A stretch of DNA of 24,864 bases from a virus, in the IMG/VR virus record IMGVR_UViG_3300022689_000113, positions 1 through 24,864 of that record; one strand, written 5' to 3'. Position 1 is the first letter of the stretch. Every line of letters begins with the position of its first letter. The translations under genes were made by a program, and so were the position numbers. Shown piece after piece: positions 20,969 through 24,864 of the stretch. The notes under the pieces are model-generated. The model did no database searches. It was not told the DNA's origin and worked only from the letters and a program-made list of their open reading frames with translations.

Positions 20969-20983
20969 TATAAATAATTAAAA
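20969..20983 (+). promoter_or_regulatory. T4-type late promoter box for the sheath gene
   Basis: An exact TATAAATAATTAAAA; the core ends 20 bases before the ATG at 20997. The predicted leader is about 14 bases. Confidence 0.7.
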
Positions 20984-20996
20984 CTAAATTTAAATT

Positions 20997-23285
20997 ATGG
21001 CTCAACAATATATTCAAAGTCCAGGTGTTCAAATTAATGAAGTCGATCTTTCTTTACGTGTAAATTCACCAACAGGTGTTGGTGTTTTAGCGATGGGATT
21101 TACCAATCAGGGACCAACTGATGAGGTATTGCAACTTACTTCAATATCAGAATATGAATCTGTTTATGGTAAACCAACTACAGCAGCAGAGAGATATGCT
21201 TACCACTCAGTTAAAGCTTTATTTAATTCTCCCGCTAATATTTATTTCTCAAGACTTCCTTATGGTAGTTCTTCTGGCAGTATTTTTACTGAAGATCATT
21301 ATAGTGCTCTGGTATATCCAGCTATTCCAGAAGATGGTTCAACAGATTATAGTACACTATCAGCGAGTGGGTTGAGCGCATCTTCAACTAGCATTAATAG
21401 TTTTTATTTAGCAAAGCCTTACCATCTTGAACTTACAAGAGCCGAATATGAATCAATTATAAATGATGAAATTGTATGGCAAGATTTGTTTGGTAAAGAA
21501 GATGGTGTAGATTATACATCTCTTTCAGGTATGGGTTATGCTGGCTTAGTTGTTTTAAATACTGGTAAAACAACTATCAATGAACAGTTTGAGGGATATT
21601 ATCTTGGTATCTCTGATAATATTAATACAGACCCAGGTTCACCGTATACCGATGTTACCGCAATCCAATCTATTAATAATACTGGCGATAACTCACAAAG
21701 CTATGTTGAAATACCAGATATTAGATTAGATTTTGAACTTTCTTCAACAAATTCTAATGTTGATAGTATTTCGGAAGTTATGGAAAGCATCCCATCATTT
21801 AATATTGGTATTGATGCTTTTGATGACATGATTTCAATTGGTCTATTTAAGCTAAGAAAAACACCATTTAATAATTCTGAAATTTCTCTTTCATATGCTC
21901 TTATGGAGTCATATTTAGGCTCATTTGATCCTGATAGAGAATTACAAAATCCAACAGGTGGGTCAAATCAAAGTGTTTTCTTGGAAACTGTTGATAATGT
22001 AAGTAATAATGTTCGTTTCTTTGTAAATCCAAATCTACAAAGCGTATTTACATTAGATATTAACTCCAATGAACCAGTTAAATCACTAAGAGTTCTTACA
22101 GAAACTAGCGTAGAGGGTACTGCTCTATCATCAATACCATCTTCTGAATATGCTAATGAACTATACCCAGTAGGTGTATTCCAAAATTCTCGTGGTAGTG
22201 ATAAAACAATTGGGGCGGTTCCATCAAAGATTGAACGTGTTCTTGATTTGGTTGAAAATCCTGATTTATTTGAACTTGACCTTGTTGTAGAGGGTGGTTT
22301 AGGAACAATATATACATCAACAGCTAGTTCAACGTTATCTGCAACTAAACCAACATACGATGAAACATCAGTATGGGACTCATTAAGTGGAATGAGACAA
22401 CAAACATCAGGTGCTCTAGATGTTGATGAAACATTTGTTAATTATAATGCAATCTTTACACCATTTAATACATTCTGTGAAAAACGTCGTAAAGATTGTA
22501 TGTTTATCGCTGACCCAATTCGTCAAATATTTATTACAGGTGAAAATTCACGAGTATTGAATCAAACCTATACGGATATTGAAGGAAATGCTGTTCCAAA
22601 ATCATTTAGTCAATATATTTACTGGCCTCTTTATCACCAATTTAAAGCAGCAAACACCAGCTATGCTGCAACATATGCTAATTGGGTTAAGGTGTTTGAT
22701 GAAAATGTTAATAAACAAGTGTGGGTACCTTATTCTGGATTTGCCGCTAGTCTAATGGCTAATATGGATAATGTTTGGGATGCCCCTGCTGGTTACACCA
22801 GAGGTATTAATAGCAATATTAACGATATTGCTATATATCCAAAACGAAGGGAAAGAGATCAGTTATATACGAATTCTATCAACCCTGTTATGTTTGACCC
22901 TAATGAAGGTTTTACAACATTTGGTCAAAAAACATTATTATCCAAACCAAGTTCATTTGGTAAAATTAATGTACGTAGGGTGTTCTTATATCTTGAAAAA
23001 GCAACCAAGAGAACTGTTAAATATTTTGTATTTGAACCTAATAATTTATTTACTAGAACTCAAGTTATTAATGTTCTTGAACCTCTATTTGAAACAGTTA
23101 AAAATAAAAGTGGTGTGAGGGATTATATAATTGTTTGTAGTGAACGAAACAACACAGATGAAATTATTGGACAGAATCAATTAAAAGTGGACGTTTACAT
23201 AAAACCACAGGAAATTAGCGAATATATTTTGGTAGATTTCTTTGCGACACGACAAGATGCTGATTTTCAAGAAATTATAGGATAA
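20997..23285 (+). CDS. 18: Tail sheath protein (T4 gp18-like)
   Basis: This is the contractile sheath subunit. The N-terminus IQSPGVQINEVDLSLRV is the hallmark of phage sheaths (T4 LLSPGIELKETTVQS). Strand VLAMGFTNQGPTDEVLQLTSISEYESVYGKP resembles T4 ALAGKFQWGPAFQIKQVTNEVDLVNTFG. The C-terminal domain VRRVFLYLEKATKRTVKYFVFEPNNLFTRTQV is strongly conserved in gp18 (RRLFLTLEKAVSRAARYQLFEFND-type), ending with the VDVYIKPQEISEYILVDFFATR strand that interlocks subunits. At 762 residues it is about 100 longer than T4 gp18, with extra Ser/Asn-rich sequence in the middle, probably in the surface domains. It has its own late promoter and is followed by a strong terminator. Confidence 0.93.
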   Translation: MAQQYIQSPGVQINEVDLSLRVNSPTGVGVLAMGFTNQGPTDEVLQLTSISEYESVYGKPTTAAERYAYHSVKALFNSPANIYFSRLPYGSSSGSIFTEDHYSALVYPAIPEDGSTDYSTLSASGLSASSTSINSFYLAKPYHLELTRAEYESIINDEIVWQDLFGKEDGVDYTSLSGMGYAGLVVLNTGKTTINEQFEGYYLGISDNINTDPGSPYTDVTAIQSINNTGDNSQSYVEIPDIRLDFELSSTNSNVDSISEVMESIPSFNIGIDAFDDMISIGLFKLRKTPFNNSEISLSYALMESYLGSFDPDRELQNPTGGSNQSVFLETVDNVSNNVRFFVNPNLQSVFTLDINSNEPVKSLRVLTETSVEGTALSSIPSSEYANELYPVGVFQNSRGSDKTIGAVPSKIERVLDLVENPDLFELDLVVEGGLGTIYTSTASSTLSATKPTYDETSVWDSLSGMRQQTSGALDVDETFVNYNAIFTPFNTFCEKRRKDCMFIADPIRQIFITGENSRVLNQTYTDIEGNAVPKSFSQYIYWPLYHQFKAANTSYAATYANWVKVFDENVNKQVWVPYSGFAASLMANMDNVWDAPAGYTRGINSNINDIAIYPKRRERDQLYTNSINPVMFDPNEGFTTFGQKTLLSKPSSFGKINVRRVFLYLEKATKRTVKYFVFEPNNLFTRTQVINVLEPLFETVKNKSGVRDYIIVCSERNNTDEIIGQNQLKVDVYIKPQEISEYILVDFFATRQDADFQEIIG

Positions 23286-23304
23286 ATCAGATATATAATT
23301 AACA

Positions 23305-23335
23305 AAAAAAGCTCCACAATTTGTGGGGCTTTTTT
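23305..23335 (+). terminator. Rho-independent terminator after the sheath gene
   Basis: Stem GCTCCACA / TGTGGGGC (one G-T pair) with a three-base loop, flanked by A7 on the left and T6 on the right. The symmetric A/T flanks make it bidirectional. It isolates the sheath operon from the homing endonuclease. Confidence 0.85.
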
Positions 23336-23345
23336 ATAAAATATA

Positions 23346-23374
23346 TTGACAAATTTAAATATATATGATAATAT
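23346..23374 (+). promoter_or_regulatory. Sigma70-like promoter for the homing endonuclease gene
   Basis: TTGACA at 23346-23351, 17 bases, TAATAT at 23369-23374, the same pair and spacing as at 14024. The predicted leader to ATG 23389 is about eight bases. Confidence 0.5.
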
Positions 23375-23388
23375 ATATTTAAATTTAT

Positions 23389-24864
23389 ATGAGGAGAAAA
23401 TTAACAACAGAAATTTTTATAGAACGTGCAAAATCAATACATTGTGGAAAATATGATTATTCTAAGACAATATATAGTAAAATGCATGATAAAATTGTTA
23501 TCATATGCCCAATACATGGTGAATTTGAACAAAAGGCGTGTAACCATATATCGAAATTAGCCCAAGGTTGTCCAAAATGTAGAGAGAAGAGAATATCAGA
23601 AAGCAAAATAAAAAATAAAGCTATTGATATTATCCATAGATTTAAAAAAATACATGGTGACAAATATGATTACAATAACGTTAATTATACCCATAGTAAA
23701 AATATTGTTGAAATTATTTGTCCAGAACATGGTTCTTTTTTTCAAACCCCAAATCATCATTTAAAAGGTCGTGGGTGCCCAGAATGTGGGAAAAAATATA
23801 GATGGAAAAATAGAGATGGTTTAGTAAGTGAAGATATTTTTATAAAAAGATCAACGAGAAAACATAATGGGAAGTATGATTATTCTAATGTTATTTTTAA
23901 TAGCATGAAAGAAAAGGTTGAAATTATATGTCCCAAACATGGATCATTTTGGCAAATGCCGCATAATCATATGTATTTTGGTGATAATTGTCCGAAATGT
24001 GCAAATAATTATTCTTCCTATGAGCAAACTATAGAAGATTATATAATAAAAAAGAAAATAAAATATACTAGTAAGAATAAATCAAAAATCAAACCATATG
24101 AGCTTGATTTCTACCTCCCTGATTATAACATTGCAATTGAAGTTAATGGTATATATTGGCACTCTGAATTAAAAGGAAAAGACAAGAACTATCATCTTAA
24201 TAAAACTAAAGCTTGTTTAGATAAGGGAATTAAACTTATTCATATAAACGAAAATGAATTTATTAATTCTTTACCTATAATCAAATCAAAATTAAATTCT
24301 ATTCTTGGTATTAATAAAAGGAAAATTCATGGTAGAAAATGTGAAGTTAAAGAGATAGATACATCTTTAAAATCTAAGTTCTTAAATAAATATCATCTTC
24401 AAGGAAATGATAAAGCATCGGTTAAATTAGGGTTGTTTTATAATAATAAGTTAGTTTCTGTTATGACATTTTGTAAACGTAGAATAGCTATGGGTAAGAA
24501 AAGTAGTGAAGAGGGTGAATGGGAACTTTCTAGATACTGTGGTAATTTCCATTTTTATGTTATAGGTGGAGCTTCTAAGCTTCTAAAATATTTTGAAAGG
24601 AATTATAAACCATCTAAAATCGTAACTTATGCAGATAAAAGATGGTCAACTGGAGATTTATATTTTAATTTAGGCTTTACTCATACCCATGACAGTGCTC
24701 CTAATTACTGGTATTTTAAAAATAATTATATCAAAACAGGTGAAATATATCACCGTTTCAATTTCAGAAAATCTGAACTACCCAAAAAACTAGATACATT
24801 TGACCCCAATAAAACAGAATGGGAAAATATGGTTGATAATGGATGGAATAGAATTTGGGATTGT
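23389..24864 (+). CDS. Free-standing homing endonuclease, Vsr-like, with three zinc modules (3' end cut by window)
   Basis: An open frame of 492 codons runs off the right edge, probably close to its end (GWNRIWDC usually precedes the last few residues). Three ~70-residue modules each have KYDYS, then CPxHGxF and CPxC: C40/H43 with C61/C64, C111/H114 with C130/C133, and C181/H184 with C201/C204. A Vsr/EDxHD-type PD-(D/E)XK nuclease follows: SYEQ (E212), ELDFYLPDY (D240) and AIEVNGIYWH (E251). The C-terminal 190 residues (GLFYNNKLVSVMTF ... YADKRWSTGDLYFNLGF) have a GNAT-like pattern of unknown role. Such genes cut related phage genomes at a neighbouring site and are copied in by repair. Its own promoter and the terminator before it fit an inserted selfish gene. 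Confidence 0.82.
   Translation, partial: MRRKLTTEIFIERAKSIHCGKYDYSKTIYSKMHDKIVIICPIHGEFEQKACNHISKLAQGCPKCREKRISESKIKNKAIDIIHRFKKIHGDKYDYNNVNYTHSKNIVEIICPEHGSFFQTPNHHLKGRGCPECGKKYRWKNRDGLVSEDIFIKRSTRKHNGKYDYSNVIFNSMKEKVEIICPKHGSFWQMPHNHMYFGDNCPKCANNYSSYEQTIEDYIIKKKIKYTSKNKSKIKPYELDFYLPDYNIAIEVNGIYWHSELKGKDKNYHLNKTKACLDKGIKLIHINENEFINSLPIIKSKLNSILGINKRKIHGRKCEVKEIDTSLKSKFLNKYHLQGNDKASVKLGLFYNNKLVSVMTFCKRRIAMGKKSSEEGEWELSRYCGNFHFYVIGGASKLLKYFERNYKPSKIVTYADKRWSTGDLYFNLGFTHTHDSAPNYWYFKNNYIKTGEIYHRFNFRKSELPKKLDTFDPNKTEWENMVDNGWNRIWDC

Noticed and set aside
1-24864. tRNA genes, CRISPR arrays, integrase or attachment sites
   Set aside because: None seen; intergenic space is too small and no cloverleaf, spaced repeats or recombinase motifs were found by eye.

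Overview
The window is a compact, strongly AT-rich stretch of a T4-like contractile-tailed phage genome, seen from recombination and replication genes through to packaging and tail genes. It contains recognisable relatives of T4 UvsX, gp41 helicase, gp59 helicase loader, gp32 SSB, gp45 clamp, RNase H, gp61 primase, neck gp14, large terminase gp17, a gp19-like tube protein and sheath gp18. Genes overlap by a few bases or nearly touch. Shine-Dalgarno sequences are essentially absent and starts sit in A-rich contexts. That fits a host that seldom uses SD, such as Bacteroidota, but the host is an inference.

Layout. 1-9349 (all +): the C-terminal half of a UvsX-like recombinase, a glycosyltransferase, an ABC-type ATPase, a tryptophan-rich tandem-repeat protein, the replicative helicase, helicase loader, SSB and sliding clamp, with several unknown small proteins. 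9350-12682 (+): a sugar-nucleotide dehydratase, FEN-type RNase H, a 56-residue zinc-ribbon protein and the primase. 12562-13589 (-): two acidic late proteins ending at a terminator that lies antisense inside the primase gene. 13638-15084 (+): four small unknown genes, one a two-helix membrane protein with a zinc ribbon. 15065-17662 (-): neck protein, a nucleotidyltransferase-like protein and an acidic protein. 17766-23285 (+): large terminase, tube-like protein, HExxH metallopeptidase-like protein and sheath, closed by a terminator. 23389 to the right edge (+): a homing-endonuclease-like gene with its own promoter.

Regulation. A 15-base box, TATAAATAATTAAAA or close variants, occurs nine times (a tenth is weak) on both strands, always just before genes that are mostly structural or otherwise late in type. 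Its core equals the T4 late promoter TATAAATA. In five cases the last A of the box is the A of the ATG, so these late mRNAs should be leaderless or nearly so. A second class, TTGACA-N17-TAnnnT, precedes SSB, primase, the membrane/zinc protein and the homing endonuclease, and looks like a host-sigma promoter for early or middle genes.

Working picture. The early/middle genes build a T4-type replisome. A gp45/late-sigma-type system then probably fires the TATAAATA promoters to make head, neck, packaging and tail proteins. Several late proteins of unknown function start with a short helix ending in (L/I)xE, resembling T4 capsid-targeting peptides cut by the prohead protease, so they may be packaged in the head. 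The most novel material is the late promoter/leaderless-start architecture, the possible injected metallopeptidase, the nucleotidyltransferase beside the neck gene, the WDW-repeat protein and a zinc-less gp32.
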